This document shows positions 1 through 8,367 of a stretch of 16,862 bases of DNA, piece by piece (the stretch's first letter is position 1; each line of letters begins with the position of its first letter). The notes beneath the pieces are model-generated. The model had not been told where the DNA came from. It made no database searches and saw only the letters and a list, made by a program, of their open reading frames with translations. Made by a program: the position numbers and the translations under genes. The DNA is from Hyphomicrobiales bacterium (GTDB lineage: Bacteria; Pseudomonadota; Alphaproteobacteria; Rhizobiales; JAJFHR01), in NCBI GenBank assembly GCA_021775515.1, contig JAJFHR010000207.1, positions 1 to 16,862 of the forward strand. The letters run 5' to 3'.

Positions 1-538
1 CCGCGCTAAGGTCTGCAAAAATTCCTTCGGGAGAATTGCGATAATCCGCTCTGTCTGACGAACCTCCCCGACCATCTATCAGGTCATTGCCGGCTTGACC
101 GCGGAAAGATTCGTTAATCTCAGCTTGATTAGTGCCTCTCAGTATGTCGTCAAAAGCAGACCCGCGAATTGAATTGACACCGGAAAGAGTATCTACGCCG
201 ATACTGGCGGCATCGCCTCCCAAAATTGAATTAGCGGTTCCAGCTAGAAGGTCAACTTCAACACCGGCCGTTGCTTTCCCATAACTAGCCCGCGTACCTT
301 CATTGCCGGTAATAACGTCATTTCCAAGACCGCCTTCAATTTCCACAAATTCACCAAATCGGCCGAAAAAACTGAAATCAATGTTAAAAGTATCGGCAAA
401 ATTTGTACCAAAAACGAACTCGGTATTGACCAGCGTATCGGTGCCTACCGATGCATCGCCGACGGCGGTAGAGCCCAGTGAATCCAGTCCGCCTTGCAGA
501 TTAACCGTGATACCTGATGTTGCCCCGCGATAATCGAC
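1..538 (-). repeat. Composite RTX module 3, cut by the window edge
   Basis: Residues 2128-2306 and beyond. It starts again with VDYRGATSGITVNL and GDASVGTDTLV, passes through an ASYGKATAGVEVDL sub-repeat, and is cut within ADYRNSPEGIFADL, the third sub-repeat. The position of the cut shows that the array continues to the left of the window. Confidence 0.85.
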
Positions 539-3500
539 GCGGTTAAAGTCGATTTTGTCGTCGTTTATTGTGTTGGCGCCAACCAATGTATCGGTGCCGC
601 CACCACCGATAAGGATGTTGTCACCGAAACCACCGGTTAGAATATTATCGCCCGCATCACCGGTGATAATGTCATTGCCCGACCCGCCAGTTGCATTTTC
701 TATGCTGGTAAAAGTGTCGTTGCCTATTTCAGCGCCGGTTGCTGTCCCCGCGCCAAGGTCAATGGTTATAGCGCTGGCATAGGAAGAATATCGAATAGTA
801 TCCGTGCCGCCGCCACCCGCGACTGTATCGTTGCCGCCGCGCGGGCGAAATTCGTTATTGCCAGCATCGCCGATAATTAGATCATCAAAGTCAGATCCAC
901 GTATATTCTCAATGCCGAACAGGTTGTCTACGGTGCCAAACCCGTCTTGAACCGTGCCTTCTCCAATTGGCCCTATGGACAAATCGGCAACGATGCCGTT
1001 TGGTGAACTTCTATAATCCGCACGGTCACCGGATCCTAACCCGCCGTCAATGAAATCATTTCCTGCCAAACCACGCAGGCTTTCCGAGGCACCATCGGAG
1101 CCAAGAAGAGAGTCGTCAAAACTGGAACCGTTGGCACTTTGTGCACCGGTGAACGTATCAACACCAATATTGTCGTTGGGTCCGCCCGAATCATTGGTGA
1201 GGAACGCTATGCCTTCGCCAAAATCGACGGTTACGCCCGAATTAGCCGATTGATAGGACAGACGGGTATTGCCATTTCCGGTAATATCGTCGTTGCCGTC
1301 GCGGCCTTCAATCTGATTGAAGTTGCCAAAAATACCGTTAAAGCTCCCATCCACAACGAACACGTCATTAAAATCAGAGCCAACAATTGATTCAACGGTA
1401 TCGAGCACATCATTACCGACAGAAGCATCGCCCGAAGCGGTTGACGCAAAAGACCCGACACCTCCAATGAGGTTAACGTTGATTCCAGCGCTTGCCCCGG
1501 TGTAGCTGACGATGTTGAAATCAAGCGCATCGTTGCCGCGGCGGCCACCTTGTATGATATCGTCGCCTGCGCCACCGATAAAAGTATTGACGCCCGAAGT
1601 AGCCGTCAGGAAATCATTGCCGCCGCCGCCATTAATGAGATCATCACCGCCAAGGCCCTGAAAAATATTATTACCGCCATCGCCAATGATCTGATCAACA
1701 AATTCTGTGCCGCGAATACTTTCGATATTTAAAAATGTATCAACAGTGCCAAATCCGTCCTGCACCGTTCCCGAACCATTGTTTTCATTGGTGGTGAAAT
1801 CGGCCAGGATGCCGGTAGGGGAGGAAAAACGATAATCAAGCCGGTCATTGTCGCCACCGCGACCATCAACAAAATCGTTGCCGCCGCGCAATCTGAAACT
1901 TTCGAATTCAGAACTATTCGAGCCTAAAACCGTATCGTCAAATTCAGAACCGGAGATGGCGTTAACACCGAAGAAACTATCAACGCCCACGTTGTCGCCG
2001 GCGCCACCGCTGCCAACCGTCAAATTGGCGCGGCCTTCGAGGCCTTGAGGATCGCCAAGTGCCGCTTCAAAATCGACCGTCACACCGCTAATGGCATCGC
2101 GGTAGTCCAGTCTGGTTTCATCGTTGCCGCGGATAATGTCGTCGCCGCCTTCGCCTCTGATCTGGTTGAAACCGTCACCAAACTGGCCAAAAAAATCTTC
2201 GCTGATAGTGAACGTATCGGCAAATTGCGAGCCGATAACCGTGTCAATGGCATCAAGCGTGTCGTTGCCAACGGAGGCATCTCCGATCACCGTCGATGAG
2301 AACGATGTAATAACTCCCTGCAGGTCTACGGTAATTCCGCCCGTCGCCGATCTGTAGTCGACAAAATTGCCGCCGTTGACATCACCAGAAATTCCCCCCG
2401 ATATTATATCATCACCGGCACCGCCGATGAGCCGGTTAAAACCGGTGCCACCATCAATGATATCATTCCCAGCGCCGCCATCAATGATGTCATCGCCAGC
2501 CCGGCCAAGCAGCGTATTGTTCACAGCGTTGCCGGTAATTGTATCATCCCCGTCACCGCCAATGACATTCTCCAAGCCGAAAAGAGTGTCAATGCCGGTT
2601 TCGACACTGCTCGAAGATTCAGTGTTCAGGTTGGCGATTACGCCTTGGGTAGTGTTGAGAAAGCTGATTGTGTCGATGCCGCTTCCACCGTCAATCACAT
2701 CGCCGCCGGGAGAAGCGGATATTCTATCATCACCGCCAAGGGCCTGAACCAGGTTGGCCAGATTATTTCCAGCGAGGTTATCATTGTCCACGGTGCCGAT
2801 GATATCTCCGTCAACCGTGAGGTCGAAAATCGTTGAATCAAACTCGCCAAATCGGTCAAAACCAAATAGTTCTATGGATATTGTACCGCCATCAATCGCT
2901 GTCGGGGTGCCGGAAAAAACCGAACCGTCAAAATCCAACCAGGCAGGAAGAGGGTCTCCATTTGACAGAAATGCATCTAATTCAAGGAAATCGCCGTCAT
3001 CCACATCGAAGAAAGCATCAAAAGGCTCAAACTGAAAAAAGCTGTTTACCGTGGCAAATTGATCATCAGGTGGTATATCCACAAACGGAGCATCATTCAC
3101 GCCTAAGACATCGATAGTTGCCGTAGCGGTATCAAAACCGCCGTTACCGTCGCTTAGGGTATAGGTAAAATTGTCCTGGGCAAGATCACCGTCGCTAAGG
3201 TTTTCAAAAGCACCGTCTGGATCATAAGCAAAAGAGCCCTCGGCGTTGAGTGTCAACAAGGCGCCCGAGGCCAGCAGGATCAATACACCGACGTTGGCCG
3301 CTTGACCGTTTACGGCACTAACCGTGCGCAGGTCTCCCTCTGCATCAAAATCCTCACCCCCGCCATTGTCCTGAAATACACTACTGTTGAAGGCTGAATC
3401 TTCGTCCGTCAGAAAAAAATCGTCCTGGGCGACTGGCGCATCATTAACACCTTCAATTTCCACATCTACGGTGGTGTTGGAGAAGCCTCCGTTACCATCG

Positions 3501-6500
3501 CTTATAGTGTAGGTAAAAAAGTCCACTTCCAAATCGTCAAAAGCAACAAAGTCAAACTGGCCGTTGGGGTCATAGGCAAACGTGCCATCTGCGTTGAGCG
3601 TCAGGATCGCGCCGGAAGCAAGCTCAACAGCATTTCCAACATCTGCGGCTATGCCGTCGACCTGAACCACGGTAAAAACATCGCCATTGTCAATATCTTG
3701 GTCAACACCATTTTCGTTGTCGGCGAAGACGTTGCCATTCAAAATTGTATCTTCATCAGTAACAACGATGTCAGCTCTGGCATCCGGTGCATCATTTACA
3801 CCACCAATGTCAATGGTCACCGTGGCCGTATCCCGACCGCCATTACCATCGTCAATAGTATAGGCAAAAGTGTCTGTTGCAACTTGGCCAACAGCAAGCG
3901 TTTCAAACGACCCGTTGGGATCGTATGTAAACAGACCGTTCGCCTCCTGCACCACGGTGCCCAAAGTCAGGGAGGTATCGAGATTGATCACACTCAACAC
4001 ATCACCAACATTCGGGTCAGAATCATTGTTCAATACCGAGGTGGTTAAAAATGCCGTGTCTTCGTCAGTGCGAAAGCCCGGTCCTCCATCGTCAAAAGCG
4101 GTCGGGGGCACATTGAGAGCAACACCATTAACGGTGACGGTTGCTGTTGCTGTGTCGGTCCCGCCGTTGCCCTCATCGATGGTGTAAGTAAAAGTGTCCA
4201 GAGCCGATTGGCCAGGATCTAGCTCATCAAACTGGCCGTTAGGATCATAGGAAAAGGTGCCGTCCGCATTAACCGTCAGCAAGGCACCGGATGCCAGAGC
4301 TGTTTGGTTGCCCACGTTAACCGCCTGATTGTTAACAGCGCTTACATTAAAAGTATCGACAATGTCGATATCCTGATCAATCCCGTTTCCATTGTCATCG
4401 AAAAGGGTGCCGTTCAAAACAGCATTTTCCGCCGTTGCAAAGGCATCGTCCTGGGCAACAGGCGCATCGTTTTGGCCGGTTACCGTGATTGTGGCGAGCG
4501 CCGGTGCCGACACAGCGCCTTCGTTATCGGTAGCAGTAAAGGTGAATGCCAGTTGTTGAACTACACCTGCGCCCAACGCCTGCAATGCTGCACCGGGGGT
4601 AAAGGTGAACGTGCCATCATTATTGTTCACAACGGTGCCTGCGGCAGGTTGTGTTACCACATCAAAGCTATCGACTGACCCTCCAGCGTCGGGGTCTGTG
4701 GCAATAAAATTCTGCACCACCGGCCCCCCGTCCTCAGTCGCCGCTACTTGGACGTTACCGGGGATGGGGGCGTCATTGACGCCAGCCACATTTATGGTGA
4801 CCGTGGCATTGTCAAAGCCGTTTCTGCCGTCACTGACAGTATAATCAAATGTGTCGAGGGCGTTCTGGGTTGAATTGAGCCCTTCAAATTGACCATTGGG
4901 GTTGTAGGTAAAAGTGCCATCGGCGTTGAGTGTAAGAAGGGCGCCTGAGGCGAGGGCTATCGGATTACCAACATTTGCGCGAACGCCGTTGATCGCGCTA
5001 ACAACAAGCGCGTTATTATCCGGGTCCACATCCGGTCCGTTTCCATTATCGTTGAAAACGTTACCCGCAATTCCTGTATCTTCATTGCCGGCAAAACCGT
5101 CGTCCTGGGCGATTGGCGGAGTGTTTCTCTCTTCACTGGCGAGGGCGCCCGTGGTCCCTTGGGCGTCAAAGATGAAGTTAACGGTATCTCCGGCAAAAAT
5201 ATTGTTCAGAACGGCAACATTGACAAAATTTACGCCATTGGCTGCACCATCGCTGTCAATTCTGACCGTTGAACTGCCGGTCTCTTGAAGCTGAACAAAA
5301 TTGTTTAAATTTGCGATGTCGAAATTGGGACCGAGAAGATTGGATAAATCGAGACTGTCCTCGGCTACATTGAAATCAGTAATGAAGTCAGGGCTATCGG
5401 CACCGAGGATAAAAGTATCCGTGCCTGAGCCACCGGTCAGTTCATCAGCACCGAGACCACCGTCAAGCACATCATTGCCTGCCCCGCCGTCGAGAAAATC
5501 CAATCCGGCACCACCCAGCAAGATATCGTTTCCGGCTTGCCCCGAAAGAGTGTCAGTGCCATCAAGGCCCTGAATTTGATCATTGCCACTTGAGCCATTG
5601 AGGTTGTCGGTACCGGGGGTTCCGGTAATTTGATTTAAGGTGGCCGGTCCGGTGAAAGGATTGTCTGTGGAGTCATTCGAAGGTAGAGATATTGGTGAGC
5701 CGCCGACTGCCGGGTTGGTGCCACCTCCAAATGGATCAACCGTCGGGCTGCCGTTTTCTCCGCCCAGGGGCCCGGCAGTGTTTGTCGTTGGTATTGTTGT
5801 TCCAGACACATCTGGAGCCACGGCGCCACCGCTGGGAGGCGACGTGTTTTGCGTCGGCGTTATTGCACCGGTTGTATCCGGTACGCCTGCATCTCCATCC
5901 GGTGCGGCATTTCCCTGCTGATCGGGGTCAGCGCCATCGTTTGTGTCCGTCCCCGAACTATCCTGATTTACCGGGCTTTGGCCGCTGTTGATGCGATTTT
6001 GCATACTGTTGAATGTGGAATAGACCTGCGCTTGTAATTGTTGATCCTGCGCAAAATCAGTGCCGGTTTTCTGGAGTTCCTGTATCTGGCCGGTGGCGCT
6101 GGTTAACAGCAGTTTCGAGCCGGTATCCGTAACGCTGGCGATAACTTTACCGCTAAGGTCGAATAAAACATAATTCCCAATTTTCCCGTCAGGACCGGGA
6201 TCGGCAACGATGGAAAATGCAACGGACCCGTCGTCGGCAATAAACACCGTTGGTGACGTGCCGCGAATCCCCATGGTGGCCACTGGGGTTTGAACATTCA
6301 TGTCGCCGGTGGGTGCAATTTTGCCAGCGACAAAAACAAAACCGCCCTGGACTAAATTCACCAGCATTGAGTTGGAGGATCCGGCCGGATCATAGACCAA
6401 TTCATTCAGCACCATGCGGGCATTGGCTGAAAGGGAAAATACGGTCTCATCGGCAAAGGTTATGCCAAGAGAGGATCCCTCGCTTGTCTGAATTACATCA

Positions 6501-6919
6501 CCTTGAAAAACATGGGTACCGACTTTGAGTTCGACAACCGTGCCGTCTTTTCGCGTCGCTGTTGCTGTGCCGGTAAGGGCTTCTACCTGGCCAATCGCAG
6601 TGCTGCCTTCGGGCGCGGTCGTTTGAGCGTATTGGCCAGGCGCAAGGGGACCCGCCAGTGCTGAGACGACATCCGCCGTTAATGTCGCGCCATCTGGCGA
6701 GATAAGGTCAACCGGATCGTCGGTGGCAAAATAGTCTAGGATTATAACTGTTTCGCCATCGCTTCCAACCAGCACCAGATCGTTTCCGGACCGGCTGAAA
6801 TCAGCATTAAAAAGCAGGTGGGCATCAGCTATTTCAATAGCCTTGCCCTCGGCGTTGATTGTCAAAGGTGCAGCGGAAGAAAATGAGCCGCCTTCGTTTA
6901 TAATTCTCGCCAAGGCCAC
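1..6919 (-). CDS. Giant type I-secreted adhesin-like protein (FecR-like / cadherin-like / RTX), C-terminus beyond the window
   Basis: The frame is open from 6919 to position 1, giving at least 2306 residues; I translated it completely and saw no stop. Order of parts: residues about 107-225 are a FecR-like module (motifs VFQGDVIQTSEGSSLGITF and TPVATMGIRGT); about 300-426 are a low-complexity Pro/Thr/Gly/Asp linker; 427-546 are a short RTX block; about 599-1278 are six VCBS/cadherin-like domains, most ending in GVNDAP; 1279-1375 are a dystroglycan-type cadherin-like domain (LPAWLDF, FSGTPTA); from 1375 onward are RTX nonapeptides and large composite repeats. There is no Sec signal peptide, as expected for a type I substrate. 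An in-frame TAA at 6926-6928 limits the start to GTG 6919 or TTG 6913; GTG has AAGGG four to five bases upstream. The preceding type I secretion genes are its likely exporter. Surface adhesion or biofilm function is inferred. The C-terminal secretion signal is not visible. Confidence 0.95.
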   Translation of the reverse strand, partial: MALARIINEGGSFSSAAPLTINAEGKAIEIADAHLLFNADFSRSGNDLVLVGSDGETVIILDYFATDDPVDLISPDGATLTADVVSALAGPLAPGQYAQTTAPEGSTAIGQVEALTGTATATRKDGTVVELKVGTHVFQGDVIQTSEGSSLGITFADETVFSLSANARMVLNELVYDPAGSSNSMLVNLVQGGFVFVAGKIAPTGDMNVQTPVATMGIRGTSPTVFIADDGSVAFSIVADPGPDGKIGNYVLFDLSGKVIASVTDTGSKLLLTSATGQIQELQKTGTDFAQDQQLQAQVYSTFNSMQNRINSGQSPVNQDSSGTDTNDGADPDQQGNAAPDGDAGVPDTTGAITPTQNTSPPSGGAVAPDVSGTTIPTTNTAGPLGGENGSPTVDPFGGGTNPAVGGSPISLPSNDSTDNPFTGPATLNQITGTPGTDNLNGSSGNDQIQGLDGTDTLSGQAGNDILLGGAGLDFLDGGAGNDVLDGGLGADELTGGSGTDTFILGADSPDFITDFNVAEDSLDLSNLLGPNFDIANLNNFVQLQETGSSTVRIDSDGAANGVNFVNVAVLNNIFAGDTVNFIFDAQGTTGALASEERNTPPIAQDDGFAGNEDTGIAGNVFNDNGNGPDVDPDNNALVVSAINGVRANVGNPIALASGALLTLNADGTFTYNPNGQFEGLNSTQNALDTFDYTVSDGRNGFDNATVTINVAGVNDAPIPGNVQVAATEDGGPVVQNFIATDPDAGGSVDSFDVVTQPAAGTVVNNNDGTFTFTPGAALQALGAGVVQQLAFTFTATDNEGAVSAPALATITVTGQNDAPVAQDDAFATAENAVLNGTLFDDNGNGIDQDIDIVDTFNVSAVNNQAVNVGNQTALASGALLTVNADGTFSYDPNGQFDELDPGQSALDTFTYTIDEGNGGTDTATATVTVNGVALNVPPTAFDDGGPGFRTDEDTAFLTTSVLNNDSDPNVGDVLSVINLDTSLTLGTVVQEANGLFTYDPNGSFETLAVGQVATDTFAYTIDDGNGGRDTATVTIDIGGVNDAPDARADIVVTDEDTILNGNVFADNENGVDQDIDNGDVFTVVQVDGIAADVGNAVELASGAILTLNADGTFAYDPNGQFDFVAFDDLEVDFFTYTISDGNGGFSNTTVDVEIEGVNDAPVAQDDFFLTDEDSAFNSSVFQDNGGGEDFDAEGDLRTVSAVNGQAANVGVLILLASGALLTLNAEGSFAYDPDGAFENLSDGDLAQDNFTYTLSDGNGGFDTATATIDVLGVNDAPFVDIPPDDQFATVNSFFQFEPFDAFFDVDDGDFLELDAFLSNGDPLPAWLDFDGSVFSGTPTAIDGGTISIELFGFDRFGEFDSTIFDLTVDGDIIGTVDNDNLAGNNLANLVQALGGDDRISASPGGDVIDGGSGIDTISFLNTTQGVIANLNTESSSSVETGIDTLFGLENVIGGDGDDTITGNAVNNTLLGRAGDDIIDGGAGNDIIDGGTGFNRLIGGAGDDIISGGISGDVNGGNFVDYRSATGGITVDLQGVITSFSSTVIGDASVGNDTLDAIDTVIGSQFADTFTISEDFFGQFGDGFNQIRGEGGDDIIRGNDETRLDYRDAISGVTVDFEAALGDPQGLEGRANLTVGSGGAGDNVGVDSFFGVNAISGSEFDDTVLGSNSSEFESFRLRGGNDFVDGRGGDNDRLDYRFSSPTGILADFTTNENNGSGTVQDGFGTVDTFLNIESIRGTEFVDQIIGDGGNNIFQGLGGDDLINGGGGNDFLTATSGVNTFIGGAGDDIIQGGRRGNDALDFNIVSYTGASAGINVNLIGGVGSFASTASGDASVGNDVLDTVESIVGSDFNDVFVVDGSFNGIFGNFNQIEGRDGNDDITGNGNTRLSYQSANSGVTVDFGEGIAFLTNDSGGPNDNIGVDTFTGAQSANGSSFDDSLLGSDGASESLRGLAGNDFIDGGLGSGDRADYRSSPNGIVADLSIGPIGEGTVQDGFGTVDNLFGIENIRGSDFDDLIIGDAGNNEFRPRGGNDTVAGGGGTDTIRYSSYASAITIDLGAGTATGAEIGNDTFTSIENATGGSGNDIITGDAGDNILTGGFGDNILIGGGGTDTLVGANTINDDKIDFNRVDYRGATSGITVNLQGGLDSLGSTAVGDASVGTDTLVNTEFVFGTNFADTFNIDFSFFGRFGEFVEIEGGLGNDVITGNEGTRASYGKATAGVEVDLLAGTANSILGGDAASIGVDTLSGVNSIRGSAFDDILRGTNQAEINESFRGQAGNDLIDGRGGSSDRADYRNSPEGIFADLSA
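539..1510 (-). repeat. Composite RTX module 2 (324 residues)
   Basis: Residues 1804-2127 repeat the order of module 1: VSYTGASAGINVNL with GDASVGNDVLD, LSYQSANSGVTVDF, and ADYRSSPNGIVADL with GTVQDGFGTVD. The extra length compared with module 1 is an added RTX stretch with its own IRYSSYASAITIDLGAG sub-repeat near 620-840. Shared but diverged sequence indicates old internal duplication, not a recent identical copy. Confidence 0.85.
1511..2362 (-). repeat. Composite RTX module 1 (284 residues)
   Basis: Residues 1520-1803. The module runs through three sub-repeats of about 95 residues, each starting with a DYR-type motif (VDYRSATGGITVDL, LDYRDAISGVTVDF, LDYRFSSPTGILADF). Each continues with a G-D-(T/S) turn and an (I/V)xGSxFxD-type motif. 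Between sub-repeats lie RTX nonapeptides. The first sub-repeat contains GDASVGNDTLD, and the third contains GTVQDGFGTVD. The same order recurs in modules 2 and 3. Confidence 0.85.
2798..3085 (-). other. Dystroglycan-type cadherin-like (putative Ig) domain of the giant protein
   Basis: Residues about 1279-1374 follow the last GVNDAP boundary. They show the hallmark of this family: an Asp-rich FDVDDGDFLELDA strand, LPAWLDFDG, and FSGTPTAIDGG followed by ISIELFGFD. The domain separates the VCBS-like array from the large RTX region. Family assignment is by motif only. Confidence 0.7.
3086..5125 (-). repeat. Tandem array of six VCBS/cadherin-like domains
   Basis: Residues about 599-1278 hold six domains of roughly 110-120 residues. 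Most begin with an Asp-rich 'APxAxDD...TDEDT' stretch and end with DTFTYTISDGNGG..., a beta strand and GVNDAP. Domains 1, 3, 5 and 6 share a nearly constant core, LASGALLTLNADGTF followed by YDPNGQF. Domain 4 is related but carries LSVINLDTSLTLGT in place of that core. Domain 2 is a different subtype (ATEDGGPVV..., FTFTPGAALQALG). In large adhesins such arrays form a calcium-stiffened extension region; that role is inferred here. Confidence 0.85.
5281..5641 (-). repeat. Short RTX block inside the giant protein, with a C-terminal-type cap
   Basis: Residues 427-546 contain about five to six glycine/aspartate nonapeptides (for example LSGQAGNDI, LDGGAGNDV and LTGGSGTDT), which bind calcium in the RTX beta-roll. 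They are followed by a segment reading DTFILG, then DFITDFN and DSLDLSNLL. That closing segment is typical of the very end of serralysin-like and other RTX exoproteins, yet here about 1760 or more residues follow it. The block sits between the low-complexity linker and the cadherin-like array. Confidence 0.85.
6119..6604 (-). other. FecR-like N-terminal domain of the giant protein
   Basis: This segment encodes residues about 106-267. The core reads as a FecR-type beta domain: a Gly-Gln-Val start, a charged KDGTVVELKVG strand, then VFQGDVIQTSEGSSLGITF, FSLSANARMVLNELVY and TPVATMGIRGT. Domains of this type head many large alphaproteobacterial VCBS/RTX proteins and resemble the N-terminal retention modules of LapA-like adhesins. 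A role in holding the protein in the outer-membrane pore is inferred by that analogy; the sequence shows only the fold-type motifs. It has no transmembrane helix, unlike the classic FecR anti-sigma factor. Confidence 0.8.
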
Positions 6920-6969
6920 TAACCCTTACACAAAGCCACAGGAAACCCAGCAAAGTTTACACAAAATTA

Positions 6970-6998
6970 ATCATTTTGAAAGGGTTGAGGCTTGTAAA
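6970..6998 (-). promoter_or_regulatory. Possible promoter of the giant gene
   Basis: On the minus strand TTTACA (6998-6993) and AATGAT (6975-6970) are separated by 17 bases, and the predicted transcript would begin about 45 bases before the GTG start. The match is moderate (the -10 fits 4 of 6 consensus positions). It would give the giant gene its own transcript in addition to read-through from the secretion genes. Confidence 0.25.
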
Positions 6999-7047
6999 GG
7001 TAAATTTCGGGACGCCGGATCCGGGTATAATTTCAGCAAAAATTGCC

Positions 7048-8367
7048 CTATCGTTCGCGGAAAGCTTCATCCCGCACCCGTTTAACCGGTTTTAGCAGGT
7101 AGTTCAGGACGGTTTTTGTACCCGTCAAAATGTCGACTGTTGCCACCATTCCCGGAATTATCGGCAGATTTTTGCCATCTTTGACCAGATTACTGTTTTT
7201 CGTGCGAATAATTACCCGGTAAAAAGTCTCCGAGCGTTCATCTGTAATCGTATCGGCACTGATGCGGTCCACCTCACCTTTAAGCGCGCCGTAAATGGAA
7301 TAATCATAGGCGGAAAGTTTGACGCTTGCTTCCTGGCCTTTTCTAATAAAAGCAACATCCTGAGGGCGGATCTGCGCTTCAATAAGAAGAACATCGTTAA
7401 GAGGGACTATCTCGATGATATCTTTGCCCGGTTGAACTACAGCGCCAATCGTCGTCACATTGAGTTTGTTGATGATGCCGCGCACCGGTGCTTTTAATGA
7501 TGTTCTGACAACCCTGTCCTGGGCGGCTTTGAGGGATTCTTCAACAATTGCCAATTCCGCACCGGCGGTGGCGAGGCGTTCCAACGCCTTGGCTCGGAAA
7601 GTTGCCTTGGCAGTTTCAATTCTGTTTTCAGCTTCCCTGATGCTTGATTTCAAGCGCGGGATCGAGGCCCGCGCAATATAAATATCGCCCTTCAGTTCAA
7701 TGGTTTGGCGTTGCAGTCTTAACAGCTCGACTTCGGGCACGACGTCTTTGGCATAAAGCTGTTTGGTCAATTCAAGCTCGCGCTCCAGGGGTTTTTGAGA
7801 AGCAGCCAGTTTGGCAGCCCGCGCGTGCAGTTCTTCAAGTTCCTGCTGACGTTGAACGAACTGTTGTTTCAACACCGATACTTCATCGTTCAATTTTGTC
7901 TGCCGGGCTCGAAAAGACCGCCGCTCGGACAAAACGGCATCAGGCGCATTTTTCATCAAAATTGGATCAATTTTCAGTTTTTCCGCTCCGGTGGCCTCGG
8001 CTTCCAGCCGGGCACTCTCGGCCTGCCGTGCCCACTGGCGTTGCTCAACTTCTCCGAGTCGCGAGGCAAAACCGGTGTCATCGATCTGCATAATCACCTG
8101 GTTTTTTTCAACGGTATCGCCCTCTTGTACTAGAATTTTCCCAACAATGCCGCCTTCCAATGTCTGCACTACCTGCATTTGGCTCGACGGGATTACACGC
8201 CCTGAACCGGTAGTGACTTCCTCTAGTATCGCTTGTTGCGCCCAATAATAGCCGCTGAGCAAAATCAGAAGAATGATGAACAACAAGGTCCACGCCATAT
8301 TTGGCGCTCGTTCTTGATGGGCCGCCTTGATATCATTGGCAAAGTTGAAATCATCCCGCCGCATCAT
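7048..8367 (-). CDS. HlyD-family type I secretion periplasmic adaptor (membrane-fusion protein)
   Basis: The 439-residue protein bridges the inner-membrane ABC exporter and the TolC-type channel. A cytoplasmic N-tail precedes a single transmembrane helix at residues about 25-43. A biotinyl-lipoyl-like half follows (55-98; GGIVGKILVQEGDTVEKNQ), then a long alpha-helical hairpin (about 105-285), the second lipoyl half (LKAPVRGIINKL, 291-302) and a beta-barrel ending in IPGMVATVDILTG, which is the family's C-terminal signature. Length and order are normal for HlyD/LapC-type proteins. The start ATG at 8367 overlaps the exporter stop as ATGA, which suggests translational coupling; a second Met codon follows immediately. 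It is the third gene of the secretion locus, followed by the giant substrate gene. Confidence 0.95.
   Translation of the reverse strand: MMRRDDFNFANDIKAAHQERAPNMAWTLLFIILLILLSGYYWAQQAILEEVTTGSGRVIPSSQMQVVQTLEGGIVGKILVQEGDTVEKNQVIMQIDDTGFASRLGEVEQRQWARQAESARLEAEATGAEKLKIDPILMKNAPDAVLSERRSFRARQTKLNDEVSVLKQQFVQRQQELEELHARAAKLAASQKPLERELELTKQLYAKDVVPEVELLRLQRQTIELKGDIYIARASIPRLKSSIREAENRIETAKATFRAKALERLATAGAELAIVEESLKAAQDRVVRTSLKAPVRGIINKLNVTTIGAVVQPGKDIIEIVPLNDVLLIEAQIRPQDVAFIRKGQEASVKLSAYDYSIYGALKGEVDRISADTITDERSETFYRVIIRTKNSNLVKDGKNLPIIPGMVATVDILTGTKTVLNYLLKPVKRVRDEAFRER

Noticed and set aside
1..2800. Regularly spaced repeats that could suggest a CRISPR array
   Set aside because: The repeats are diverged coding repeats in one open frame (RTX nonapeptides and composite modules); there are no identical direct repeats with unique spacers.
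4621..4681. PAAG string resembling a LapG cleavage site
   Set aside because: It lies in cadherin-like domain 2, far from the N-terminal retention module where such sites act.
303..6528. Many plus-strand open frames of 60-130 codons opposite the giant gene
   Set aside because: They are antisense shadows of the repetitive Gly/Asp-rich coding sequence: no family motifs, Pro/Ser/Val-rich low-complexity products, and mutually overlapping frames.
7015..7024. Palindrome CCGGATCCGG between the adaptor gene and the giant gene
   Set aside because: It is a ten-base palindrome without a loop or T run; this can occur by chance, and no promoter element is placed to make it an operator.
6843..7085. Plus-strand 80-codon open frame across the gap between the adaptor gene and the giant gene
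   Set aside because: It covers the 5' end of the giant gene and the intergenic bases on the other strand; the product has no recognisable features and there is no ribosome site.
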